From positions 21,562 to 85,561 of the forward strand of contig CALBSC010000088.1 in NCBI GenBank assembly GCA_937927685.1: a stretch of DNA of 64,000 nucleotides. Reading direction: 5' to 3'. Of this stretch, positions 16,933-25,312 are shown piece after piece. The DNA is from an uncultured Burkholderiales bacterium. Its GTDB lineage: Bacteria; Pseudomonadota; Gammaproteobacteria; Burkholderiales; Burkholderiaceae_C. The notes under the pieces are model-generated. The model was not told the DNA's origin and ran no database searches. It was given only the letters and a program-made list of their open reading frames with translations. The translations under genes and the position numbers were made by a program. Each line of letters opens with the position of its first letter. Position 1 is the first letter of the stretch.

Positions 16933-17607
16933 TTACATGAGCATGGTGTTGCGGATCAGTCCTACGGCCAGACCTTCGATTTCAAAGGGCTCACCGGGTT
17001 CGACCACGATGGTGGGATAGTCGGGGTTTTCGGCGTGGAGTTCGATGACGTCACGGGCACGCTTGAATCGCTTGACAGTGACCTCGTCACCCAGGCGGGC
17101 CACCACAATTTGGCCGTTCTTGGCTTCACGGGTGGACTGCACCGCCAGCAGGTCGCCGTCCATGATGCCGGCGTCTCGCATGGACATGCCACGTACCTTC
17201 AGCAGGTAGTCGGGCTTGCGCTGGAAGAGGCTGTTTTCGACGTAGTAGGTTTGGTCCACATGCTCTTGCGCCAAAATGGGGGAGCCGGCTGCCACGCGTC
17301 CGATGAGCGGCAAAGCCAGCTGGGCCAGGCTCTGCAAGGGCAGGGCGTATTGCTTGATGCGGGACTCGTGGATGGAGCGCAGCGTGTCGTCCTTGAGGCG
17401 GATGCCGCGTGAGGTGCCGCTCAGGAGTTCAATCACGCCTTTGCGAGCTAACGCTTGCAGATGCTCTTCGGCGGCATTGGCAGATTTGAAGCCCAGCTCG
17501 GTGGCGATTTCGGCGCGGGTGGGGGGAGCCCCGGTGCGAGCGATGGTGCTCTGGATGAGCTCGAGGATTTGCTGTTGTCGGGCTGTCAGTTTGGGTTGTT
17601 CCATCAT
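16933..17607 (-). CDS. lexA: LexA SOS repressor
   Basis: The 224-residue repressor has an N-terminal winged helix ([12 protein letters not shown], then [13 protein letters not shown] and [18 protein letters not shown]) and a C-terminal S24 self-cleavage domain. The Ala-Gly cleavage site is in RVAAGSPIL, the catalytic Ser in [15 protein letters not shown] and the catalytic Lys in [21 protein letters not shown]. It represses SOS genes and is inactivated by RecA-stimulated autocleavage. Two adjacent ATGs exist (17605-17607 and 17602-17604); AGGAG lies 8 nt before the first. Operator-like boxes lie directly upstream, consistent with autoregulation. Confidence 0.96.
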   Translation of the reverse strand: MMEQPKLTARQQQILELIQSTIARTGAPPTRAEIATELGFKSANAAEEHLQALARKGVIELLSGTSRGIRLKDDTLRSIHESRIKQYALPLQSLAQLALPLIGRVAAGSPILAQEHVDQTYYVENSLFQRKPDYLLKVRGMSMRDAGIMDGDLLAVQSTREAKNGQIVVARLGDEVTVKRFKRARDVIELHAENPDYPTIVVEPGEPFEIEGLAVGLIRNTMLM

Positions 17608-17646
17608 GGCCAGGACTCCTGCGTGGGTGGTGGGGTTGGATGGAAG

Positions 17647-17688
17647 AACAGTACTGTTTTCCCATCCAGTACCTGGATTTTTAACCAG
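17647..17688. promoter_or_regulatory. LexA-type operator cluster in the lexA/asparaginase intergenic region
   Basis: Two boxes of the form CTGK-N8-CCAG lie at 17654-17669 (CTGT...CCAG) and 17673-17688 (CTGG...CCAG), spaced 19 bp apart. They match the CTGT-N8-ACAG LexA consensus with one and two mismatches. A perfect 12-bp palindrome AACAGTACTGTT at 17647-17658 overlaps the first box. The site lies 40-80 bp upstream of lexA and about 20 bp upstream of the divergent asparaginase start, so both could be controlled. Confidence 0.55.
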
Positions 17689-17708
17689 TTTTTTGGGTTT
17701 GGCAAGCC

Positions 17709-18752
17709 ATGACTTCAAAAAAAGGTGAGTTTTTGTCGCAAAAAATCGTCATTCTGGGAACTGGCGGAACCATTGCGGGTTTGTCGGTGGTCCCTGGCAC
17801 CGGTGGCGCCTACCGGGCCGCACAGATTGACGTCGCAACCTTGGTGAGCCAGGCCGCGCAGACCGATTCAACGCCGTTTGACCCTCCCACGCCCTCGTCC
17901 ACGCCCCCTGTGTTGTGGACGGAGCAACTCGCGCAGGTGGACAGCAAAGACATGACCGAGGCGATCTGGCAACGTCTGTTGCAACGGGTGGCGCAGTTGC
18001 AGCAAGACCCGGATGTGAAAGCCATCGTGATCACGCACGGGACGGATACGCTGGAGGAGACAGGATTCCTGTTGCATGCCTGCTGGCCGCGCGGCAAACC
18101 GGTGGTGCTCACCTGTGCCATGCGTGCGGCCGACGCGCCCGATGCGGACGGACCGGGCAACCTGCGTGATGCCATCCGTCTGGCTGGCACGCCAGGACTC
18201 ACGGGTGTGCGGATGGTGTGCGATGGCCAGGTGTTTGAAGGTCATGCGTATCAGAAAGTACGCACCGATGGGGTTCAGCCATTTGGGGCTGAGCCCATGG
18301 GTGCCATCGGCGAATGCCGAGATGGCCACTACCGGGCACGCCAGTCGACAGACCAGACGCGTGCCCATCGGTCGCTCACACCTGCCGAACTCGAGCGTTT
18401 ATGCGCCGCCACCCAGTGGCCGCGTGTGGAGATCGTGATGAACCACGTCGGCGCGGATGGACGGCTGGTGCAGGATCTGTTGACGGCCTCGTCCTTGTCG
18501 CCCGCGAACGAGCGTCTGCGCGGCATTGTGCTGGCGGGCACGGGTGGGGGAACCTGCAGCGAAAGACTGGCGGGGGCCTTGCAGCAAGCGCAAGCGCAAG
18601 GCGTCCTGGTGTGGCGGTCTACGCGTGCAACATGGGGGATGGTTCGAGCAGGCCCGAGCGACAGGTTCACCGGCGTGCCTTGGACGCCGGTGAAGGCGAG
18701 GGTCGCCATGATGCTGGACCTCTTGACGGGGCGTGTGGACGACGCCTCCTGA
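17709..18752 (+). CDS. L-asparaginase
   Basis: This 347-residue amidohydrolase converts L-asparagine to aspartate and ammonia. The first catalytic Thr lies in [10 protein letters not shown] (residues about 15-24) and the second in [14 protein letters not shown], with the adjacent Asp. [17 protein letters not shown] supports the substrate site. No signal peptide is visible, so it should be the cytoplasmic (type I-like) enzyme. It is divergent from lexA with about 100 bp between the starts. A terminator-like hairpin downstream serves the convergent adk gene. Confidence 0.9.
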   Translation: MTSKKGEFLSQKIVILGTGGTIAGLSVVPGTGGAYRAAQIDVATLVSQAAQTDSTPFDPPTPSSTPPVLWTEQLAQVDSKDMTEAIWQRLLQRVAQLQQDPDVKAIVITHGTDTLEETGFLLHACWPRGKPVVLTCAMRAADAPDADGPGNLRDAIRLAGTPGLTGVRMVCDGQVFEGHAYQKVRTDGVQPFGAEPMGAIGECRDGHYRARQSTDQTRAHRSLTPAELERLCAATQWPRVEIVMNHVGADGRLVQDLLTASSLSPANERLRGIVLAGTGGGTCSERLAGALQQAQAQGVLVWRSTRATWGMVRAGPSDRFTGVPWTPVKARVAMMLDLLTGRVDDAS

Positions 18753-18803
18753 CGCAATGGGCTGGCGCGTCCCGACACCCGACAACGGCGCACACCACAC
18801 GGT

Positions 18804-18833
18804 CAAAGAAAAAAGGCCTTCAAACGAAGGCCT
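18804..18833 (-). terminator. Rho-independent terminator downstream of adk
   Basis: A perfect 8-bp stem AGGCCTTC/GAAGGCCT with a 4-nt loop lies at 18814-18833. Read on the minus strand, it is followed by a run of six T residues. It lies 43 bp past the adk stop and ends the exbB-to-adk transcript; the convergent asparaginase ends on the other side. Confidence 0.8.
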
Positions 18834-18875
18834 GGTGCAGGAGGCTGGACGGCAGGATGCCGGTCTGAATTCCGG

Positions 18876-19547
<672 letters not shown>

Positions 19548-19609
19548 TTATCAGTTAGGCAGAGGATAGCATGCGATGACCGGCCAACGCCTGACCAAGC
19601 AGTGGCGTC

Positions 19610-20416
19610 TCAGACCGTCGGTTTGCTCAGCAGACGCCGGACACGTTCGAGGTCTTCGGGGGTGTCCACGCCGGGGCCGGGCGCGTGGGGCGTGATGTGC
19701 ACGGCGATGCGATGACCATGCCACATGGCACGCAACTGCTCCAGCGATTCGAGCGACTCCAGCGGCGCAACCGGCAGGGCCGGAAACTGGCGCAGGAATC
19801 CGGCGCGGTATCCATACAGGCCAATATGGCGCAACGGTCGGGGATGCGGCAACGCCGCGGTTCCGGTGGCCATGCCATCACGCCACCAGGGGATCGGGGC
19901 TCGGCTGAAATACAGCGCCGTGTGTTGCGCATCGAGCACTACCTTGACGACGTTGGGGTTGGTGTAATCCGCCACGGTGTCGATGCTGTGTGCCACCGTG
20001 CTCATGCTGCAATCCGGACGCTGTTGCAGCAGTTGCGCCACGGCGTCGATCATGTCCGGTTCGATGAGGGGCTCATCCCCTTGCACATTGACCACCAGGT
20101 CATTGCCTTGCAGCCCGAGATGTTCGCACGCCTCGGCCAGACGGTCGCTGCCTGACACATGGTCGTCCCGCGTCAGCACGGCGTCGACGCCATGTTGCTG
20201 ACAAGCCTGCACGATGCTGTCATGGTCGCCGGCCACCACCACGCGCGCGGCGCGCGAGCGCGCGGCACGTTGGGCCACCCGCACCACCATGGGCACACCG
20301 GCCAGATCAGCCAGGGGTTTGTTGGGCAAACGACTGGAACTCAGGCGGGCAGGGACCAGGACGGTGTAGGTGCCGATCGAGGGGGCTGCCTGCAGCGTGT
20401 GCGCGGCCGACGGCAT
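19610..20416 (-). CDS. kdsB: 3-deoxy-manno-octulosonate cytidylyltransferase (CMP-KDO synthetase)
   Basis: This 268-residue enzyme activates KDO with CTP for lipopolysaccharide core synthesis in the cytoplasm. Family motifs are [19 protein letters not shown] near the N-terminus, NVQGDEPLI and the terminal [13 protein letters not shown]. The start ATG directly abuts the stop of the upstream Trm112-like gene (TGAATG), implying coupling. Together with lpxK upstream this is a lipid A/LPS gene group. Confidence 0.95.
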   Translation of the reverse strand: MPSAAHTLQAAPSIGTYTVLVPARLSSSRLPNKPLADLAGVPMVVRVAQRAARSRAARVVVAGDHDSIVQACQQHGVDAVLTRDDHVSGSDRLAEACEHLGLQGNDLVVNVQGDEPLIEPDMIDAVAQLLQQRPDCSMSTVAHSIDTVADYTNPNVVKVVLDAQHTALYFSRAPIPWWRDGMATGTAALPHPRPLRHIGLYGYRAGFLRQFPALPVAPLESLESLEQLRAMWHGHRIAVHITPHAPGPGVDTPEDLERVRRLLSKPTV

Positions 20417-20599
20417 TCAGCGCTCCAGCTCGCTGTCCGTCAGGGGCCGTGCTTGTGCCTCCAGCAACAACGGGATGCCGTCCCGGATGGGATAGGCCAG
20501 GCGGGCGCTGCGCGAAATCAGCTCCTGGCGCTCGCGATCGAGCTGGAGCGGGCCTTTGGTGACCGGGCAGACCAGCAATTCAAGCAGTTTGTTGTCCAT
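20417..20599 (-). CDS. Trm112/YcaR-family small protein
   Basis: This 60-residue protein starts [18 protein letters not shown] and contains [13 protein letters not shown], the two hallmarks of the Trm112-like (YcaR) family. One cysteine of the usual zinc motif is present (LVCP) but the others are not, as in many bacterial members. It lies between lpxK, whose end it overlaps by 20 bp, and kdsB, which it abuts, a common order in proteobacteria. A role as a methyltransferase activator or LPS-related factor is inferred only from family and position. Confidence 0.88.
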   Translation of the reverse strand: MDNKLLELLVCPVTKGPLQLDRERQELISRSARLAYPIRDGIPLLLEAQARPLTDSELER

Positions 20600-21656
20600 G
20601 GGGCAATGATAGCTTTGGCGCCAGCAGCGCGTCGATTCGGCGCAACAGCGTGTCAGGCAATGTGGTGATGAGCGGGACAGCCCAGACGTCCGGATGACGC
20701 GGCCAGAGCTTGACGGCGTCCTTCTCGGTACAGAGCCAGTCATGGCCACTTGCGGCGTCCCCGGCAGGGGCTGCCAGGACGCGTTCGATTTCCATCAGCG
20801 TGGCGTGGTCACTGAGGGCGTGACGGGTGCTCAGCGCCAATCCCTGCTGGGTCAGCATGGCAAAAAAACGATCCGGGTGTGCAATGCCCGCCAGCGCGTG
20901 AACCGGCTGACCCAGCCAACCGGCAAGCGGCCGCGTCTGACCATGGCCGTTGCGTGCCACGGGCGCCAACTGGCGCTCAGCCTGGTAGCTGTTGCCTGGG
21001 TCGTCAAGCCGTACTGCAGCCGATTTCTCACCCGTGCAGACCACCAGTTGCATACTCCCGGGCCTGGGCCTTCTGGGCCAGCCCTCGCGCAGCGGGCCGG
21101 ACGGCAAGGGCCAGCCGTTGCCGACGCCCCGGTCGTCAAAGACACACAGCGCCACGTCATGCCACAGGGCATGGTGTTGCAACCCATCATCGCTCACGAT
21201 CACCTGGGTATGGGGATGTGACTGCATCAACACCCGCACCGCATCCATGCGCCGGCGCGCCACGGCCACCGGAACGGCACACCGTCGGGACAACAACAAG
21301 GGCTCATCGCCGACGTCCTGGGCGACGTCTTCGGCAGCGACCAGTCGAGCTTGTGTGCCTGATCGCCCATGTCCGCGCGAGACGACCCCCACCTGGAGCC
21401 CACGTTGCCTGAAATGGTCCACCAGGGCCATCACCACCGGGGTTTTGCCCACACCGCCAGCCACCACATTGCCCACGACCACCAGGGGCACGTCGGCGCG
21501 CTCCACACGGCCCAGCCCCAGGTCATACCAGCGGCGGTGAAGCCATGTCAGCAGACGGTACACAACGGCCACGGGCAACAAGATCCAGGCCAAAACGCCT
21601 CGCCGCAGCCAACTGTGCGTCAGTAACGATTCGAGGTCGGCGCGCATGGGGTGCAA
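20580..21656 (-). CDS. lpxK: Tetraacyldisaccharide 4'-kinase
   Basis: The enzyme phosphorylates the 4' position of the lipid A disaccharide precursor at the inner membrane. It has an N-terminal hydrophobic segment ([16 protein letters not shown]), then the Walker [23 protein letters not shown] and the segment VSDDGLQH. Its 358 residues are close to family size. Two starts are possible, at 21656 (MHPMRADL) and 21647 (MRADLESL); the latter matches homologues better. It lies 17 bp after exbD and overlaps the Trm112-like gene. Confidence 0.95.
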   Translation of the reverse strand: MHPMRADLESLLTHSWLRRGVLAWILLPVAVVYRLLTWLHRRWYDLGLGRVERADVPLVVVGNVVAGGVGKTPVVMALVDHFRQRGLQVGVVSRGHGRSGTQARLVAAEDVAQDVGDEPLLLSRRCAVPVAVARRRMDAVRVLMQSHPHTQVIVSDDGLQHHALWHDVALCVFDDRGVGNGWPLPSGPLREGWPRRPRPGSMQLVVCTGEKSAAVRLDDPGNSYQAERQLAPVARNGHGQTRPLAGWLGQPVHALAGIAHPDRFFAMLTQQGLALSTRHALSDHATLMEIERVLAAPAGDAASGHDWLCTEKDAVKLWPRHPDVWAVPLITTLPDTLLRRIDALLAPKLSLPHGQQTA

Positions 21657-21673
21657 GTGGGCTTGACCGGCGT

Positions 21674-22144
21674 TCAGCGCCGGCTCGTCTCGGCCGGGCC
21701 AGGTTTGGCGGATGAGGCGGGGGCGCCGCCCCCCGTCTGACCCTGGGTGGCAAAGGTGATGTGATTCAACTGGCTGCGGCGTGCCGCCTCCAGCACTTGC
21801 ACCACGCTTTGATGGGTGCTGCGCGCATCGGCCTGGATGATTAGGACGGGGTTGTCGAGGGAACGTGACGCGGTGCTCAGGGCCTCGGCCAGGGTTCGGG
21901 TGTCCACCCGGCCCAGGGGCTGACGCTGCAGGCTGTAACTGCCTTGCGCATTGACGCTCACCAGGATTTCAGCCGGGCGTTGTTCGGGGACTCGTCCGTT
22001 GGCTGACGGCAGGTTCAGTTCGAGTTCGTTGAACTTGCTGAAGCTGGCGGACATCATCACGAAGATCAGCACCACGAGCAGCACGTCGATGAAGGGGATC
22101 AGGTTGATCTCCGGCTCGGGCGTGGGGGTGCGGGCAAATTTCAT
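21674..22144 (-). CDS. exbD: ExbD/TolR biopolymer transport protein
   Basis: This 156-residue protein has one N-terminal membrane helix (PFIDVLLVVLIFVMM) carrying the conserved Asp that conducts protons, and a periplasmic domain ending in a basic/Ala-rich tail. With ExbB it forms the proton-driven motor that energises an outer-membrane partner (TonB or TolA). Its ATG overlaps the exbB stop as ATGA. No tonB gene is in the window, so assignment to TonB rather than Tol is by the neighbourhood (exbB-exbD-lpxK) and is tentative. Confidence 0.88.
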   Translation of the reverse strand: MKFARTPTPEPEINLIPFIDVLLVVLIFVMMSASFSKFNELELNLPSANGRVPEQRPAEILVSVNAQGSYSLQRQPLGRVDTRTLAEALSTASRSLDNPVLIIQADARSTHQSVVQVLEAARRSQLNHITFATQGQTGGGAPASSAKPGPAETSRR

Positions 22145-22773
22145 CGCTGGGTTCGGCGAGCGCGCAACGCCAGCAGGTGCTGCACAAAATGTTCACTGGC
22201 CAACTCGATTTGCAACACATGCTGGTCCACCCGGCTTCGGCAGGCGCGCCAGACCACGAGGGTGGGAATGGCAATGATCAGGCCCAACGCGGTGTTGTAG
22301 AGCGCCACCGAGATGCCCTGGGCCAGTTGTGCCGGTTGGCTCTGGCCGGGCATTTGCGCGGCAAAGATGTCGATCATGCCTACCACGGTGCCCAGCAAGC
22401 CCAGCAGGGGGGCGACCGAGGCCAGCGTGGCCAGCGCCGGCAGAAAGCGTTCCAGACGATGGGCCACCGTACGGCCGGTCGATTCCATCTGCCAGCGCAG
22501 CACGGCTTCGTCGCAATGGGGTTGATCGTTCAGGCAGCGAAACCCGCTGGCCAGCACGGTGCCCAGGCTGCTGTCCCGGGCCAGTTGATCGATTTGCTCG
22601 CGGCTGGGCCACTGCTGCTGGCTGGAGCTGATGCTGCGCTCGAGCAGCCCGGCGGGCACGACGCGCGGCGTGCGAAGTTGGATCCAGCGCTCCAGGCTCA
22701 GCGCCACGGCCAGCACCGAACACAACAACAAAGGCCAGACCGGCCATCCGGCCGCAACGATGATTGACAGCAA
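22141..22773 (-). CDS. exbB: ExbB/TolQ/MotA proton-channel protein
   Basis: This 210-residue inner-membrane protein has an N-terminal helix (VAAGWPVWPLLLCSVLAVAL) and two later helices in the MotA/TolQ/ExbB domain. These are around LATLASVAPLLGLLGTVVGMID and GISVALYNTALGLIIAIPTLV. It is the pentameric stator of the ExbB-ExbD motor. It is the first gene of the run exbB-exbD-lpxK-trm112-kdsB-adk. An inverted repeat lies just upstream of its start. Confidence 0.9.
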   Translation of the reverse strand: MLSIIVAAGWPVWPLLLCSVLAVALSLERWIQLRTPRVVPAGLLERSISSSQQQWPSREQIDQLARDSSLGTVLASGFRCLNDQPHCDEAVLRWQMESTGRTVAHRLERFLPALATLASVAPLLGLLGTVVGMIDIFAAQMPGQSQPAQLAQGISVALYNTALGLIIAIPTLVVWRACRSRVDQHVLQIELASEHFVQHLLALRARRTQR

Positions 22774-22784
22774 CGAGTTCTCCC

Positions 22785-22805
22785 GAACAGTCGAGAACGC
22801 TGTTC
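22785..22805. repeat. Inverted repeat upstream of exbB
   Basis: GAACAG at 22785-22790 and CTGTTC at 22800-22805 form a perfect 6-bp inverted repeat with a 9-bp centre, about 12 bp before the exbB start. It may be an operator or part of the mRNA leader. It does not match the LexA box orientation (it is the inverse) or a Fur box. Confidence 0.4.
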
Positions 22806-22843
22806 AGGTGCGATTATCGGTCATCGGATGTGCCCACATCTTT

Positions 22844-22864
22844 GGTGGATAACTTTGTGGATAA
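22844..22864 (+). promoter_or_regulatory. Pair of DnaA-box-like sequences
   Basis: TGTGGATAA at 22856-22864 is a perfect reverse complement of the DnaA box TTATCCACA. GGTGGATAA at 22844-22852 differs by one base. The two are in direct orientation 12 bp apart, in the exbB/xseA divergent gap. The rest of this 284-bp gap shows no gene. Confidence 0.45.
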
Positions 22865-23057
22865 GCCTGCATACCCCTACCTGAAACCCGCATGAAATGG
22901 TGATCTGATTAATTCGCTCCAATTTTGGGCAGAAAATAAACGTTTAAATTCAATGACTTGCACGACGTCGCCGTGATTTTTCACATTCGTGCGGCAAGCC
23001 TGCTTTAAGATGCGTTTGGTGTGGATGAATCTTTCCTCCCTGACCCCAGACCAGCCC

Positions 23058-24386
23058 ATGAATACTGACCCTCTCGAGACCGAGTCAAGCGCCGCGCCGC
23101 GTATCTGGGCGGTTGGGGCGCTGTGCCGCATGATTGCTCAGGTTCTGAACGCCAGACTCAACCCGGTGGCGGTGCGTGGCGAGATTTCGGGCTTTTCGCG
23201 CGCATCCAGCGGGCATTGCTATTTCACGGTCAAGGACGATCACGGGCAGATTCGCTGCGCGATGTTCCGTCGCGCAGCCTCGCAACTGCGTCATCCGATC
23301 AAAGACGGGGATCAGGTCGAGTTGACCGGGCAACTGGGCGTGTACGAAGCCCGCGGTGACCTGCAACTGGTGGTGGAAACGTTGCGACCGATCGGGCAAG
23401 GGGCTTTGCTGGAGGCGTTTTTACGCCTGAAAGCGCGCCTGGAGGGGGAGGGTCTGTTTGACGCTTCGCGCAAGCGTGCGCCAAGCGCCTTGCCGCGCAC
23501 CGTGGGCATCGTCACCTCCGCGCAAGCCGCGGCCTTGCAGGATGTGCTGACGGCCTTGCGTCGGCGTGCGCCGCACGTGCGCGTGGTGGTCTCGCCCGCG
23601 CTGGTGCAAGGCGCCGGTGCGCCGGCCAGTCTTTGCGTTGCCCTGGAGCGTCTGTACCAGCGCACCGACATTGACACCATCCTGCTGGTGCGCGGCGGTG
23701 GGTCGATGGAGGATTTGTGGGCCTTCAACGATGAGCAGCTGGCACGTCAGGTCGCTCGCAGTCCGGTTCCCCTGATTGCGGGCATCGGGCACGAAACCGA
23801 TTTCACCATTGCCGATTTTTGTGCGGATCTGCGCGCGCCCACGCCCACCGCCGCAGCCGAACTCTGTGCGACCCAGCGGGGCGATCTCCTGGTCGAACTC
23901 GATGGACTTGCCTTGCGCTTGCAACAGCGCCTATTGCACCAGCTGGACAACCAGGCCCAGCGCGTGGACAGCCTACAGCATCGTCTGGGACGACCGGCTG
24001 AACGGTTGCAGCGCGAGTCCCTGCGTTTGCAACACCTGCGAATCCAGTTGCATCAGGCCTTGCGTCAACCCTGGCCCTTGCAACGCCAGCGCTTGCAGTG
24101 GTTCGAGCAAGCCCTGCAGCGCGGCGTGCAGCAATCCTTGCAGCAGGGGAGTCAGCACCTCGACCGGCTGGCCACGCAACTGCAACTGCTGGATCCGCGA
24201 CGCGTGCTGCAGCGTGGGTACGCCTTGCTACAGGACGAGCAGGGCCATGCAGTGACACGTGCGCAGTCACTCAGGGTGGGTCAACCCCTGCACGCTACCC
24301 TCATGGACGGCGAGGTTGTTGTGACCGTGAACGAGCGAAGGTCGTCACAGTTTCCTACAATCTCGCCCACTGATCCGAATTCCTGA
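23058..24386 (+). CDS. xseA: Exodeoxyribonuclease VII large subunit
   Basis: The protein of 442 residues from the chosen start forms with XseB a nuclease that degrades single-stranded DNA. An N-terminal OB-fold is followed by the catalytic domain: NPVAVRGEISGFSRASSGHCY, GIVTSAQAAALQDVLTALRRRAPH, LVRGGGSMEDLWAFNDEQLAR and AGIGHETDFTIADFCADLRAPTPTAAAE. A long glutamine-rich coiled coil ends the protein. The start MNTDPLE was chosen because homologues begin close to the OB-fold; the frame is open back to 22989 and no strong ribosome binding site decides it. xseB is not in the window. Confidence 0.94.
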   Translation: MNTDPLETESSAAPRIWAVGALCRMIAQVLNARLNPVAVRGEISGFSRASSGHCYFTVKDDHGQIRCAMFRRAASQLRHPIKDGDQVELTGQLGVYEARGDLQLVVETLRPIGQGALLEAFLRLKARLEGEGLFDASRKRAPSALPRTVGIVTSAQAAALQDVLTALRRRAPHVRVVVSPALVQGAGAPASLCVALERLYQRTDIDTILLVRGGGSMEDLWAFNDEQLARQVARSPVPLIAGIGHETDFTIADFCADLRAPTPTAAAELCATQRGDLLVELDGLALRLQQRLLHQLDNQAQRVDSLQHRLGRPAERLQRESLRLQHLRIQLHQALRQPWPLQRQRLQWFEQALQRGVQQSLQQGSQHLDRLATQLQLLDPRRVLQRGYALLQDEQGHAVTRAQSLRVGQPLHATLMDGEVVVTVNERRSSQFPTISPTDPNS

Positions 24387-24410
24387 ACCACTTAACCCTT
24401 GAGGACACAC

Positions 24411-24992
24411 ATGGAACACACCCTTCCCGCACTCCCGTACGCACTGGACGCCCTGGCCCCCCATTACTCCAAGGAAACGCTGGAGTTTCACCACGGCAAG
24501 CACCACAACGCCTACGTCGTGAACCTGAACAACCTGCAAAAAGGCACTGAGTTCGAGAGTCTGTCGCTGGAAGACATCATCAAGAAGTCCAGCGGTGGCG
24601 TCTACAACAACGCTGCCCAGATCTGGAACCATACGTTCTTCTGGAACTGCATGAAGCCCAATGGTGGTGGTGAGCCTACCGGTGCGCTGGCCACGGCCAT
24701 CAACGCCAAGTGGGGCAGCTATGCCGCCTTCAAGGAAGCCTTCGTCAAATCCGCTGTGGGCAACTTCGGCTCCGGTTGGACCTGGCTGGTCAAGAAGGCG
24801 GATGGCAGCGTGGACATCGTCAACACCGGTGCTGCCGGCACACCCCTCACCACGGCCGACAAAGCGCTGCTGACCGTTGACGTGTGGGAGCACGCTTATT
24901 ACATCGACTATCGCAACCTGCGCCCCAAGTTTGTCGAGACCTTCCTCGACAAACTGGTGAACTGGGACTTTGCTGCCAAGAACTTCGCCTGA
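24411..24992 (+). CDS. sodB: Superoxide dismutase [Fe]
   Basis: This 193-residue cytoplasmic enzyme dismutates superoxide. It has the Fe/Mn-SOD ligands: His in [11 protein letters not shown], His in WNHTFFWNC, and Asp/His in [23 protein letters not shown] and GTPLT favour the iron form. The start was set at [10 protein letters not shown], with GAGG 8 nt upstream; an ATG 12 nt earlier is less likely. It follows xseA by 24 bp and has its own terminator. Confidence 0.96.
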   Translation: MEHTLPALPYALDALAPHYSKETLEFHHGKHHNAYVVNLNNLQKGTEFESLSLEDIIKKSSGGVYNNAAQIWNHTFFWNCMKPNGGGEPTGALATAINAKWGSYAAFKEAFVKSAVGNFGSGWTWLVKKADGSVDIVNTGAAGTPLTTADKALLTVDVWEHAYYIDYRNLRPKFVETFLDKLVNWDFAAKNFA

Positions 24993-25312
24993 TCTGCGGC
25001 GCGTTCATCCAGAGGTCGAAGACTCCCGGGTCTTCGGCCTTTTTTGTGGGTGATCGGTCCTTGGTCACGTGACCTGATCGGTCGTCTCCCGCCGGGTTGG
25101 GGTTTCACCTTGTCACCCGCATGACCTGGCGCAAAAATTTTTTGCGATTCTTGAAGTCTAATTTTGCAATGTGGGATTTTCGCCCCGATTTCGGGGCAAA
25201 GGTCAGACCCTTGCAAGCAAAATCACGCACCATCGCGCCGCCTGTTGGACATGGATGACGACATCCGCTCCATCGAAGGCACCTTGAACACCCTACTGGA
25301 GAGAGACACGGC
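24993..25312. promoter_or_regulatory. sodB/icd intergenic region: terminator, palindrome, icd leader
   Basis: No gene is seen in these 320 bp. In order it holds the sodB terminator; a perfect 12-bp palindrome GGTCACGTGACC (25063-25074) flanked by direct repeats TGATCGGTC at 25051-25059 and 25075-25083; a near-perfect inverted repeat CGCAAAAA/TTTTTTGCG (25130-25146); and a hairpin GCCCCG-ATTT-CGGGGC (25182-25197). A weak promoter candidate for icd is TTGCGA (25142-25147), 17 bp, TGCAAT (25165-25170). Confidence 0.4.
25015..25046 (+). terminator. Rho-independent terminator after sodB
   Basis: A 7-bp stem CGAAGAC/GTCTTCG (25017-25023 and 25030-25036) is followed by GCC and a T tract at 25040-25045, 25 bp past the sodB stop. 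Confidence 0.8.

Noticed and set aside
22774..23057. Possible replication origin suggested by DnaA-like boxes
   Set aside because: Only two boxes, no AT-rich unwinding element, and no dnaA, dnaN or gyrB nearby.
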